The position numbers and the translations under genes were made by a program. From the NCBI RefSeq assembly GCF_041449215.1, contig NZ_JBGNFV010000001.1, positions 1,587,001 through 1,651,000 of the forward strand: a stretch of DNA of 64,000 nt. Direction: 5' to 3'. This stretch comes from Roseivirga sp. BDSF3-8. Its GTDB lineage: Bacteria > Bacteroidota > Bacteroidia > Cytophagales > Cyclobacteriaceae. Shown piece by piece: positions 26,001 to 33,894 of this stretch. Positions within the stretch are counted from its first letter, which is position 1. Each line of letters starts with the position of its first letter. The notes under the pieces were generated by a model. That model saw only the letters and a list, made by a program, of their open reading frames with translations. It did not search any database and was not told the DNA's origin.

Positions 26001-26102
26001 CCCCAGAAAGGAGAACCCGATAATTCCGAAAATGATGATCACGATGGACATCACTATAGCCAATACCGGACGATTTACACTTATGGATGATAATGAGGCC
26101 AT
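23043..26102 (-). CDS. RND efflux pump, HAE1 (AcrB-like) family
   Basis: A 1019-residue inner membrane proton-driven pump. Twelve hydrophobic segments are arranged as one N-terminal, five around residues 330-480, one near 530 and five around 850-1010, with two large periplasmic loops between. The proton-relay Asp pair is in GLVVDDTIVVLENIYT (about 404-419). The motif GVREYPSVDPPIITVSTSY near 35-53 is typical of Bacteroidota and beta-proteobacterial HAE1 pumps, and ATVLTLYVIPAIY closes the protein. It starts one base from the adaptor gene. The substrate range (drugs, bile salts, dyes) cannot be read from the sequence. Confidence 0.96.
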   Translation of the reverse strand: MASLSSISVNRPVLAIVMSIVIIIFGIIGFSFLGVREYPSVDPPIITVSTSYTGANAEVIESQITERLEESINGIAGIKSLTSVSREGRSTITVEFELGEDLEAAANDVRDKVSRARRELPEDADPPIVSKADADSQPIVFLNVKSNRRNLLELSDLAENVFKERFQTISGVSEVRIWGERRYSMRLWMDPEKMAAYGLTPLDVRNAVDSENVELPSGRVEGLNTELTVRTQGRLAEPEEFNNLIIKEDNNNIVKFSDIGYAELGPENFRTILKRDGVPMVGVVLVPQPGSNSIDIVDEFYKRLEDIKKDIPEDIELGIGFDTTEYIRESISEVQQTIAVAFILVFAVIFIFLRDWRTTIIPVITIPIALIGTFFIMYAADFSINVLTLLGLVLAIGLVVDDTIVVLENIYTKIEEGMQPRKAAFEGAEEIFFAVISTTVALAAVFLPVIFLQGLTGRLFREFGVVVAGAVIISSFVALSLTPMLCSRILKKRERHNVFYRRTEKYFKGLNERYNRSLEAFMAKRWLAFVVMGVSIGVMALLFVTLDSELAPLEDRNGFRIMASGPEGTTFDFMDRYVDEVINRIDNDIPEAKAVISVTSPGFGASSSVNSAFWRVMLIPAEERDRSQQQIVDAFTPVIGSMTAARAYVSQEQSIGNRRGGLPVQYVLQAPDIDRLKKVLPQFMEEVRANPAFTFADLDLKFNKPELEIKIDREKARKMGVSVRDIASTLSLGLSGQRFGYFIMNGKQYQVIGQMLDRNRNEPLDLKSIYVKNNRGELIQMDNLVYMEEQSAPPQLYRFNRFTSATVSAQTAAGVTIGEGIAIMDEIAANLLDESFSTSLDGPSAEFQESSNSLYFAFGFALILIYLVLSAQFESFRDPFVIMFTVPLAMAGALLTLWYFNETLNIFSQIGIIMLIGLVTKNGILIVEFASQRKAEGMSKKEAIIGAAEARFRPILMTSLSTILGILPIALALGAGSESRVSMGIAVIGGLIFATVLTLYVIPAIYTYFSSSEKRVART

Positions 26103-26103
26103 G

Positions 26104-27189
26104 TTAATCTGCTGCTTCTATGAATGGATCTACTTCGGAGCCTTCACGAATCTGAAGAATTCCGGTGGTGATTACCGAGTCTTTTGGCGCAAGCCCCTCG
26201 GTAACTTCAACAGCCAGTTCTGTACGGGTGCCCAATGTCACCTTTTTAGCCTGTGCTTTTCCTTCTTTCACCACAAATACTTTGTGGCCGTCCAGTTCTG
26301 GAATCACGGCCTGGGAAGGTACCATAAGTGCATTCTCTGTGCGGCCGAGCGTAAGTTCTATTCTTGCAAACTGACCTGGTAGCAGGCGCTTATCTGTATT
26401 ATCGCTCTTTGCTCTAACCAGTACTGTGCGTGTGGAAGGGTCGATGCGTGGCTCTATGGCATAGACCTGACCTTTAAAGGTTCCTTCCATTGACTCTACA
26501 TTAAAACGGATACTATCTCCCTCCTGCACCTTTTCGGCATACTTGCCGGGAATACTGAATTCTATCTTGGCAGGATTAAGATTGTAAAGTGTAGCAATAG
26601 GATCACTAGGGGTTATGTAACTACCATCACTTATAAACCTGAGGCCAATTATACCGGAGAATGGTGCTCTCAACTGGCTTTTGGCTATCTGAGCCTGCAG
26701 AAGCTTAATATCTGCGGTAGCTGTTTTTAATTCGGTGAGGGCGATGTCGTATTCTTCCTGACTGATGGCTTCTCTCTCGAGAAGTTTCTTTTGTCGCTGC
26801 TCAGTTTCATTATAAAGTTGCTGGGTGTATTTGAGCTTCTCCATCTGAGCTCTTAGCTCTTCGTCGTTGATTGTAACCAGCATTTGACCACGATTCACAG
26901 GCTGCCCTTCATCAAAATATATCCTGGTTACCTTGCCACTAACTTCACTGCGTAATTCTACTGACTCATTGGCCTGAATAGTGCCGGTAATGCGGATATT
27001 CTGATTGGCGGTTTGTTCTTCTACCACGACCACATTGACCGGAATCTGTTCGGCCTTCATACTGCTGTTTCCGGAAGGCTCTTGTGCCTTGTCTTCTCCA
27101 TGAAGGAAATCAAGCTTGGGCCATGCGATCAAAAATAAAACGACCAGAATAATTAGAACGGTCAGGGTGCTTTTTACTGCTTTACTCAT
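26104..27189 (-). CDS. RND membrane fusion (periplasmic adaptor) protein
   Basis: A 361-residue periplasmic adaptor with an N-terminal anchor (VKSTLTVLIILVVLFLIAWP) starting at the ATG at 27189. A longer in-frame extension upstream to 27348 is rejected because its 53 residues have no signal or domain character. The barrel-sandwich halves (SVELRSEVSGKVTRIYFDEG, then SQLRAPFSGIIGLRFISDGS) enclose a coiled-coil hairpin of about 60 residues. A beta-barrel and membrane-proximal domain complete it (ARIELTLGRTENALMVPSQA). It is first in the operon adaptor - pump - TolC. No TetR- or two-component-type regulator is adjacent. Confidence 0.94.
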   Translation of the reverse strand: MSKAVKSTLTVLIILVVLFLIAWPKLDFLHGEDKAQEPSGNSSMKAEQIPVNVVVVEEQTANQNIRITGTIQANESVELRSEVSGKVTRIYFDEGQPVNRGQMLVTINDEELRAQMEKLKYTQQLYNETEQRQKKLLEREAISQEEYDIALTELKTATADIKLLQAQIAKSQLRAPFSGIIGLRFISDGSYITPSDPIATLYNLNPAKIEFSIPGKYAEKVQEGDSIRFNVESMEGTFKGQVYAIEPRIDPSTRTVLVRAKSDNTDKRLLPGQFARIELTLGRTENALMVPSQAVIPELDGHKVFVVKEGKAQAKKVTLGTRTELAVEVTEGLAPKDSVITTGILQIREGSEVDPFIEAAD

Positions 27190-27899
27190 ATTAATATGCA
27201 GAATCTGGACATATGGATAACGATAACTACGATCAAACAGCCCTGGGGTTAGAGTAAAAAGTACTGATCGTGATAAAAAGTATCCGCTGTCAACTTTGCT
27301 TAACAACCAATAGCCGGAGAGAAAGAATATTGGATGTAACTCACCCAATTAAAAGTTAAATGTATAAAGGGATAAATGTATGTACAGCCTTTTTTCCTTT
27401 ATCGCAATTCCTTAAGGAGAGTTGCATTACCTATAACAGGGGGTTTTCACCGCTATTTTAATCCATTGCAAGGTAAATAAGATTGTCACCAGCCTCTTTT
27501 CGCATGTTGAATTTACATGAACGGTATAGTCCGGTGCGGCAAATAGTTACCAGTCCGAATGACTCAACTTCTAAATGTATATTTATCGACTCACCCTCAG
27601 ACAGATATAAATTATAAAAGAAGATAGTAGATCCGTAGGGCTTACTCTCAACGTATATTCAACCAGAAGTCGATAAAAAGAAATGATTAAAACTAAGCAT
27701 AGCTGGCATGGCTTAAGTTAGCTCAAATTAATAAGGGATAATGGAAGGTTTCAGGGGATTAAATCACCACCTGCTCTTTCGAAGGCTACCAGTGAAAGTT
27801 GAACCTGACATTTCAAGCCACTGGTAGATCTCTAAACTTTTTGGTGGATAGTCATTTTTTAACCTTTAAAGAAGGGTAGCTATAAATGCTGCCCTTCTT
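27190..27899. other. 710-bp noncoding region upstream of the efflux operon
   Basis: Between two leftward genes, it contains no ORF I would accept. It should hold the efflux operon promoter. It also has an extended hairpin at 27787-27826 and the hydrolase terminator at its right end. The left part includes AT-rich stretches but no exact TAnnTTTG box on the minus strand that I can find. Confidence 0.5.
27787..27826. repeat. long imperfect hairpin in a noncoding region
   Basis: The outer arms TACCAGTG (27787-27794) and CACTGGTA (27819-27826) are perfectly complementary. Inside them lies a second stem TTGAA (27799-27803) / TTCAA (27812-27816) around an 8-base loop. There is no T-run on either side, so it is not an obvious terminator. 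Confidence 0.5.
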
Positions 27900-27900
27900 T
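27868..27900 (-). terminator. probable terminator after the alpha/beta hydrolase gene
   Basis: 13-bp stem AAAGAAGGGTAGC / GCTGCCCTTCTTT (one wobble pair) with a 7-base loop, adjoining the stop codon of the leftward hydrolase gene. The following T-run is poor, so confidence is moderate. Confidence 0.6.
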
Positions 27901-28703
27901 CATGCCCATTGGGTATTATTGGAGTCGTTCTGCCCGATAAATGCCATAGAGGCTTCATTGAAAATATCCGGACACTCTACATTGACAACATGTCCACAAT
28001 CCTGAATAACTCTCAATGCGGAGTTTTTCTGATTTTTCACCAACTCTTTAACGGGACCTAAAAACATATGATCCTCACTCCCCATGATGTAGAGAATAGG
28101 GGCTTTAAGTTCATTTTCATGGAAAATCCGTAGCAATGGGGTCAGTTCACCAGTGAGCCTGAACCACCTCAAAAATTCTTTGCGGGCTACGCGCTGTGCC
28201 TCGCGAATGAACAGGCTTCGCGACTCTTTATGATTCTGTTTAGGCATGATAATCCATGCAAAAAACCGATAGAGCCACATGAAGGGCACTACCTTCTTAA
28301 AGAGGTTACCAAGAGACACGAAAAAGCGGCTTCTGAAATTGAGCCTTGCAATGGCCCCGCCCATGATAAGGGATGCCACCCGTTCCGGTGCTATCTCCCC
28401 TATATTACGGATGATAATGGTGCCGAGTGAGATGCCAACAAAGTGGGCTTTTTCTATTTGTAAATAATCAAGCACCTGGAGTACATCCTGGCTGATAACA
28501 TCAAAGCTGTAGGGGTCCTTAAAGTACTCCTCCATCAGGTTCTGGGAGCGTCCGTGGCCCCTGAGATCAACAAGCAGTACATTAAATTCCTTTCTGTATT
28601 CTCTTACCTGCTTATACCAAATGGAACTGCTCCCCCCTGCGCCGTGTACAAACACGACCCAATCGGCGGCCTCGTTCTTATTATATACTTTGTGATATAG
28701 CAT
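27900..28703 (-). CDS. alpha/beta-fold hydrolase
   Basis: A 267-residue cytoplasmic alpha/beta hydrolase. The oxyanion motif VHGAGGSSSIW is near residue 20, the nucleophile elbow GISLGT near 95 (Ser in G-x-S-x-G form), an Asp in YIMGSEDHM near 211 and the His in DCGHVVNVECP near 241. A hydrophobic cap region (about 120-180, rich in F, R and W) lies between strand 6 and the acid residue. The family includes esterases and haloperoxidase-like proteins; the substrate is unknown. It is a single-gene unit with its own hairpin at the 3' end. Confidence 0.88.
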   Translation of the reverse strand: MLYHKVYNKNEAADWVVFVHGAGGSSSIWYKQVREYRKEFNVLLVDLRGHGRSQNLMEEYFKDPYSFDVISQDVLQVLDYLQIEKAHFVGISLGTIIIRNIGEIAPERVASLIMGGAIARLNFRSRFFVSLGNLFKKVVPFMWLYRFFAWIIMPKQNHKESRSLFIREAQRVARKEFLRWFRLTGELTPLLRIFHENELKAPILYIMGSEDHMFLGPVKELVKNQKNSALRVIQDCGHVVNVECPDIFNEASMAFIGQNDSNNTQWA

Positions 28704-28814
28704 TTGATCTTTCCCTAATCAGGAATTGTAACGCAAATAAGGGAAAATTGGTTGATACGACTATATTTTTCATTTTAAAACGGTATCCATGTGTCTAATT
28801 ACTGTAATAGACAC

Positions 28815-28845
28815 AAAAAAACCACCCGCGAGCTGGCGGGTGGTT
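28815..28845 (-). terminator. intrinsic terminator of the Oar-like receptor gene
   Basis: Ten-base GC-rich stem AACCACCCGC / GCGGGTGGTT with a 6-base loop, followed on the minus strand by a run of T, 29 bases beyond the stop codon. Confidence 0.93.
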
Positions 28846-28873
28846 CTATCTAGTAAGGTATTCTACCTATATC

Positions 28874-31800
28874 TTAGTTAAAGATGTAGCGAAGACCAAG
28901 CTGCATCTGCCAGCGTGAGCCATAGGCACTTGAACCGTTATCGCTAACGTTTTTGATGTCCAGGTCACCATCATAGATGTAGTTGAACTCAGCATCCTCA
29001 CCATCATTTACTACTCTGATTAGCTCAAAGTTGTCATTGCTGGTGAAGTATCTTGTACCCCAGTCCTTGTTAAGAAGGTTAGTGAAGTTAAAGATATCCA
29101 CGCTAAACTGAAGGGTGTTACGCTTACCATTAGGTAGTTCGATGTAGAAGTCCTGCAGGAAGCGAAGGTCAAGGATGTTAGTGAAAGGAAGTCTGCTTCC
29201 GTTTCTTTCAGCATACTGACCTCTTCTTGAGCTTAGGTAGTCATCACCATCGATGAACTTGTTAAGCGCTTGCCACTGCTCTTCGGCAGTAACTACTACA
29301 TTGTCATCACTGTCAAGGATGTCAACCAGGCGAGAATCTTCAAGCGAAGAAGGCACATAGATCAGGTCAGCACTGCTGAAGTCTTCACCATTTACGTTTC
29401 CTTCGTAGATATAAGAGTAACGCTGCCCTGACTGACCATTGTAGAACATTGAGATAGTAGAACGGAAGTTATTCAAATACTCTTTGCTGTAAGATGCAGC
29501 AGCGATAACTCTGTGACCCAAGTCGAAGTCAGAGTATGAAAGATCAAGTCTGTTACGACCATTGACGTTCTCCATGTATCTCCACTGAGAAGAGTTCTGA
29601 GAAGAAGTACCATCGTTAAGGGCCATTGCTCTACCAAATGTGTAAGAAGTATTCAGTGAAAGACCACTCTCGAAGTTCTTCTGCAACTGAGCCGTAAGGT
29701 TGTATGTGTAACCGCGGTTAGTGTTAGTAGCAAGAAGCACATCCTCATATTCACCGGTGATAGAACCCCCGTATACAGGGCGGTCATCTTCACCGTTCAT
29801 GAGCTCCGTAGGAGGCAGCTTGTTAATGTTGGTGTAATTAACATTGTTGATGGTCTTAGTGTAAAGGAACTCAAGGGTACCGATAATACCACCAGGAAGT
29901 TGCTGATCTACTGCGACACTAGCTCTGAATACCTGCGGAAGTTTGAAGTCTTCAGCAAAAAGGTCAATCTGTCCACCGGCAACATCAGATCCGCCGAAAT
30001 CACCATTTGTGTACTGATTATTAACGTCAGGACGGAAAGCTACCGGGTCACCGTTAGGGAATGAAATAGGATCGCGTCGGCCACCGTTGAAGTCACCTCT
30101 TTCGCGAACTTCACCCAGAATCACACCACTGTTGGTGAAAGCACCACCCAGCCATACGAAAGGAAGACGGCTGGTGAATACACCAAGGCCACCTCTAACC
30201 TGAGTAGATCTGTCGCCGTTCACATCCCAGTTAAATCCTAAGCGGGGAGAGAACATTACTTTTGAAGAAGGAAGCTGACCAGCCTGTGCGCCGTTCAGGT
30301 CGTAGTACTGGGCAAGCTCAGGAAGAACATTGTTGTTAAAGTTCTCATCAACAACAGGCTCATCACTGAACACAGGAATGTCCATACGCAGACCACCTGT
30401 CAGTTTCAGACGATCAGTAGCATAAAATTCGTCCTGTACGTAGAATCCAAGCTGGAAGGCGTTGAATTCAGCACCTGCTGCAGAACCATCACCAGGCACA
30501 TCATCAAGAAGAGAGTACTGACGACGATACTCTGTGGGGCTTACGCCTGCAAGGAATTCATCTATGCTGAAGTAGGTGTAGTTACCATAAGCTCTGCGGA
30601 TGAACAGGTTGTAGATGCTGTAGAACTCGTTGTGAGTACCAACAGTAACTGTATGGTTACCTTTGTACCAGGTAAAGTTATCAGTGATAGTGAAGATGTC
30701 CTGGTCTAACTGGTTACCAGTAGAGAAAGGCTCACTACCAATTGTTACGTTCTCATCATCGAAGAAGATGTTAGGGAAATCTCCGCCGATTGGGTCTCTG
30801 TCATCACGAACAGTTGTGTAACCCAGGATAAGGTTATTAGAGAAGTTACCGAAGGTACTGTTAAGCTCAAGAGCAGTAGAGTTAGTCGTACTAGGGAAGA
30901 AAACTCCACTATTAGCAAAATTAATGCTACTGTTGCTTGAGTTAGAAGGTGAATAGTTTTCACCGTATGTGTAGCTGTGACGAAGCTTCAGTTTGTTATT
31001 CTGATTGATGTTCCAATCAAGACGAGCAAGAATCTTGTCACTGTTAGTCTCTTCTACATTTGACTCATATGTTCCCGGATCATAATTGTAATTGTTGATC
31101 AGGAAGCTACGAAGGTTGTCAAGTTCTGCACGGGTGGCATTACCATTGTATCTGTCGAGGCTGAAAGGATTAGGCTGCTCTCTTCTTTCGATCTCACCGT
31201 TCACGAAAAAGAAAAGCTTGTCCTTAATAACTGGACCACCTACTCTGAAACCGTAAATTTTTGAAGTGAAATCAGCGATTTTCTCACCTTCTTCACCATC
31301 TTCAAGCAGTTCACCGGGAGTTTTACCGGTAAAGTCCTGGTTTCTGAAGAAGTAATAAGCAGAACCTTCGAATTCGTTAGTACCTGCACGGGTAACGGCG
31401 TTAAGACCACCACCGGCAAAACCACCAAGACGAACATCGTAAGGGGCTACAACTACAGAAAGTTCTTCAACAGCATCAAGTGAGATAGGAGAAATACCAG
31501 TCTGACCGCCGTTAGTACCGGAAGCAGCAAGACCGAATACGTCATTGTTTACCGCACCGTCAATATATATAGAGTTGAAGCGGTTGTTGATACCAGCCAC
31601 AGAAATACCACTACCCGTTGTGCTGGCCTGTGGCGTAAGACGGGCAAAATCATTCAGGTCCCTTGAGATAGTAGGAAGGTTGGTAAGATCCTCTTCACTT
31701 ACTTTCGTCTCAGCTCCGGTGCGCTCACTGTTAAGGATATTATCACGCTCACCATAAACTTCAACTTCTGCCAGCTCAGTAGCAGTCTCATCCATATTGA

Positions 31801-32131
31801 TATCCAGCGAAAGGTTCTGTCCAACCGCAACGTTGATGTTGTTAATTACCTGGTCCTCAAAGCCAACAAAGGTTGCTGTGATTTTGTAAGGGCCACCTAC
31901 ACGTACGTTAGGAAGAGTGAAGCGTCCGTCCAGACGGGTAGATGCTCCATAGGTTGTACCTGAAGGTTGGTGTACAGCCACAACGTTTGCACCGGGAAGT
32001 CCTTCACCAGAAGCATCGTGTACAACCCCAGTGATTGTACCGGTTGTGACTCCCTGTCCAATTGCAAGTTGTCCTACGAGGACGAACATCGCTGTCAGGA
32101 AGAAATTAATTAGTAAACGTTTTTGTCTCAT
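28874..32131 (-). CDS. Oar-like TonB-dependent outer membrane receptor
   Basis: A 1085-residue outer membrane protein. A signal peptide (about 1-25, ending AIGQG) is followed by a carboxypeptidase-regulatory-like beta domain (about 30-112, ITGVVHDASGEGLPGANVVAV), a TonB plug (about 125-260, including SIYIDGAVNNDVFGLAASG) and a large barrel ending in RWQMQLGLRYIFN with terminal Phe-Asn. This is the architecture of the Myxococcus Oar family, common in Bacteroidota and implicated in export or adhesion rather than classical iron uptake. No SusD partner is adjacent, so this is not a SusCD pair. It is a single transcription unit with a strong terminator and a candidate promoter. Confidence 0.92.
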   Translation of the reverse strand: MRQKRLLINFFLTAMFVLVGQLAIGQGVTTGTITGVVHDASGEGLPGANVVAVHQPSGTTYGASTRLDGRFTLPNVRVGGPYKITATFVGFEDQVINNINVAVGQNLSLDINMDETATELAEVEVYGERDNILNSERTGAETKVSEEDLTNLPTISRDLNDFARLTPQASTTGSGISVAGINNRFNSIYIDGAVNNDVFGLAASGTNGGQTGISPISLDAVEELSVVVAPYDVRLGGFAGGGLNAVTRAGTNEFEGSAYYFFRNQDFTGKTPGELLEDGEEGEKIADFTSKIYGFRVGGPVIKDKLFFFVNGEIERREQPNPFSLDRYNGNATRAELDNLRSFLINNYNYDPGTYESNVEETNSDKILARLDWNINQNNKLKLRHSYTYGENYSPSNSSNSSINFANSGVFFPSTTNSTALELNSTFGNFSNNLILGYTTVRDDRDPIGGDFPNIFFDDENVTIGSEPFSTGNQLDQDIFTITDNFTWYKGNHTVTVGTHNEFYSIYNLFIRRAYGNYTYFSIDEFLAGVSPTEYRRQYSLLDDVPGDGSAAGAEFNAFQLGFYVQDEFYATDRLKLTGGLRMDIPVFSDEPVVDENFNNNVLPELAQYYDLNGAQAGQLPSSKVMFSPRLGFNWDVNGDRSTQVRGGLGVFTSRLPFVWLGGAFTNSGVILGEVRERGDFNGGRRDPISFPNGDPVAFRPDVNNQYTNGDFGGSDVAGGQIDLFAEDFKLPQVFRASVAVDQQLPGGIIGTLEFLYTKTINNVNYTNINKLPPTELMNGEDDRPVYGGSITGEYEDVLLATNTNRGYTYNLTAQLQKNFESGLSLNTSYTFGRAMALNDGTSSQNSSQWRYMENVNGRNRLDLSYSDFDLGHRVIAAASYSKEYLNNFRSTISMFYNGQSGQRYSYIYEGNVNGEDFSSADLIYVPSSLEDSRLVDILDSDDNVVVTAEEQWQALNKFIDGDDYLSSRRGQYAERNGSRLPFTNILDLRFLQDFYIELPNGKRNTLQFSVDIFNFTNLLNKDWGTRYFTSNDNFELIRVVNDGEDAEFNYIYDGDLDIKNVSDNGSSAYGSRWQMQLGLRYIFN

Positions 32132-32198
32132 AGTAGAAATGTTGAATACAATCTGATTCCGTTTTACAGTTAGGATTCAGCCGTTTTTTTGACCACTG

Positions 32199-32206
32199 CA
32201 AAAGTA
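32199..32206 (-). promoter_or_regulatory. candidate Bacteroidota -7 box (TACTTTTG)
   Basis: Read on the minus strand this is TACTTTTG, an exact match to TAnnTTTG, about 68 bases upstream of the start codon of the Oar-like receptor. The -33 element is not evident. Confidence 0.4.
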
Positions 32207-32377
32207 ATACACAGTTAGCCCCGGCTATTTTCTCACATGTTAACTTTATGCTAAAATTGCATCTTTCAAGTTTAACAAAAGGTTAATATTCGTCTGAATA
32301 CTATAATTTTAACTCAGTTTAGTAATAAATCAACCAACACTTAGCCCGATAAACCAACATATTATTTTGCAAAAACA

Positions 32378-33724
32378 TCAACCACCCTCAGTTTCATTCT
32401 TATTAAGGAGATTTTGATTTATGGTTTTTTGCCATAGTGTACTTCCCTCATCATCGTACACGGTGATATTTAGCGATCTATCCCCCTTTCTTCCAGACAC
32501 TTGTACTACAGCAAAATTTTGTTGGCTAATAAGGGTTCCTTTTACTCTGCAGGTATTCTGTTCTTCATCAGGTGAAACAACTCCTGATGTAAGCGGGCTC
32601 ACGGTAAGATCGTACAAGGGGTAGCTATCGTGCTGAAGCATGGAGAGTTCTGTAAAATGACGGTCACCACTGAGAAATAATATGCCGGGGATATTCTCCT
32701 CTTTTATAAAGTCCAGCAGCTGCTGCCTTTCAGAGGGGTATGATGCATAATTTTCACCATCCTGTGCAGGATTAATTACCTGTCCGCCCATTACGATTAT
32801 CTTAAATGGAGCCTGGCTAAAAAGTAAAGCGTCCTTTAACCAGCGCATCTGATTTTGACCTAACAGGGGCTTATTTTTATCTTCCATGCTATTGGGGGCA
32901 CGGTACCAGCGGTCGTCCAGCAAAAAAAACTGCACGTCATTCCAGAAAAACGTTCCGCTTATATCGTTACCACCGGACTGTCCGTAATTGGGATTATACC
33001 AGAACCGGCGAAATGCTTCGGCAGTAATTTCTTTATTCCAAAAGCTTCTGTCTGAATTGTTGGGACCATAATCATGATCATCCCAAATAGCGTAGTGATG
33101 TACTGAGCCAAGCAAGGGCTGCAATTCGGAAATAGAGCGGTCGTGGGTATAGCGACCGTAAATGCCGGCCCGGCTGTTCCAATCGGCCTCTCTCAGGTAT
33201 ACGTTATCACCAAGCCACAACATGAAGTGGGGCTGCTTTTCAAGAATGCTATTGAATATATGATAACCCCGGCCGTAGGGTTTACCAGGTCTGTCATATT
33301 CCGGCTGGTTAATGTACATGCAGCTACCCAGGGCAAAACTGAAGTCGGGGGCATCATTGCGATATTGCCAGAGGGGTTGGCTGGTAAATGATAGCTTATA
33401 TGGGCGTTCTATCTCTATATTATCGATATAAAGAAGGTAACGGTAGCGATGGCCAGGCTGTAACGAATCTGCTATTAAGTGAGCTGTGTATGCCTGAGCG
33501 GCATTAGTGGATATAACGGAGGATTGGTAAAGGTGCGTGGAGTCATTTTCAGACCAGTACCTAATGCTTACATCTGCAGGGCGGTCAGTCTGTACCCAAA
33601 CACCGGCCTCCTGCATAGTGGAATAGCCAACCATAGGCCCTGCCTGAAGCTTTTCAGCCTGTGCAAAAGCCAAATACGGAATCATTGCCATCCATATAGC
33701 AAAACCTACCGTAGGAGATTTCAT
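32378..33724 (-). CDS. PhoD-like metallophosphatase, alkaline phosphatase D family
   Basis: A 448-residue exported protein with signal peptide (about 1-21, ending AFAQA). An N-terminal beta domain of Fn3 type (about 28-115) precedes a metallophosphoesterase domain. Metal-binding motifs are LWLGDNVYLREADW near residue 163, AIWDDHDYGPNNSDRSFW near 212 and LFLSGDRHFTELSML near 350. These are the signatures of PhoD-type phosphatase/phosphodiesterases, which hydrolyse phosphate esters outside the cytoplasm. It is a single gene, divergent from the M14 carboxypeptidase. A candidate -7 box lies directly upstream of the ATG, which suggests a leaderless transcript. Confidence 0.9.
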   Translation of the reverse strand: MKSPTVGFAIWMAMIPYLAFAQAEKLQAGPMVGYSTMQEAGVWVQTDRPADVSIRYWSENDSTHLYQSSVISTNAAQAYTAHLIADSLQPGHRYRYLLYIDNIEIERPYKLSFTSQPLWQYRNDAPDFSFALGSCMYINQPEYDRPGKPYGRGYHIFNSILEKQPHFMLWLGDNVYLREADWNSRAGIYGRYTHDRSISELQPLLGSVHHYAIWDDHDYGPNNSDRSFWNKEITAEAFRRFWYNPNYGQSGGNDISGTFFWNDVQFFLLDDRWYRAPNSMEDKNKPLLGQNQMRWLKDALLFSQAPFKIIVMGGQVINPAQDGENYASYPSERQQLLDFIKEENIPGILFLSGDRHFTELSMLQHDSYPLYDLTVSPLTSGVVSPDEEQNTCRVKGTLISQQNFAVVQVSGRKGDRSLNITVYDDEGSTLWQKTINQNLLNKNETEGG

Positions 33725-33728
33725 GGGG

Positions 33729-33736
33729 CAAATATA
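33729..33736 (-). promoter_or_regulatory. candidate -7 box (TATATTTG) just upstream of the start codon
   Basis: Exact TAnnTTTG on the minus strand, ending 4 bases before the ATG of the PhoD-like gene. If it is used, the transcript would have almost no leader. Confidence 0.4.
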
Positions 33737-33894
33737 GGTACCTACACCTAGGCTTTACCATTGTTAACATTTCTTAACATTAAATTAACACTGTGTTTCG
33801 GAAGAATAAATAGCCAATTACGCTCCTTCATTCTCAAATATTTTGAATTAATGCCTGTATACGTATTTTGCAGCCCAGAAAAGCACCATATCAC

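Noticed and set aside
22946-26382. Several ORFs opposite or in other frames to the RND operon genes
   Set aside because: They mirror the codons of strongly supported genes and show no family motif.
27190-27348. N-terminal extension of the membrane fusion protein
   Set aside because: The 53 extra residues show no signal or domain, while the ATG at 27189 gives a clean membrane anchor.
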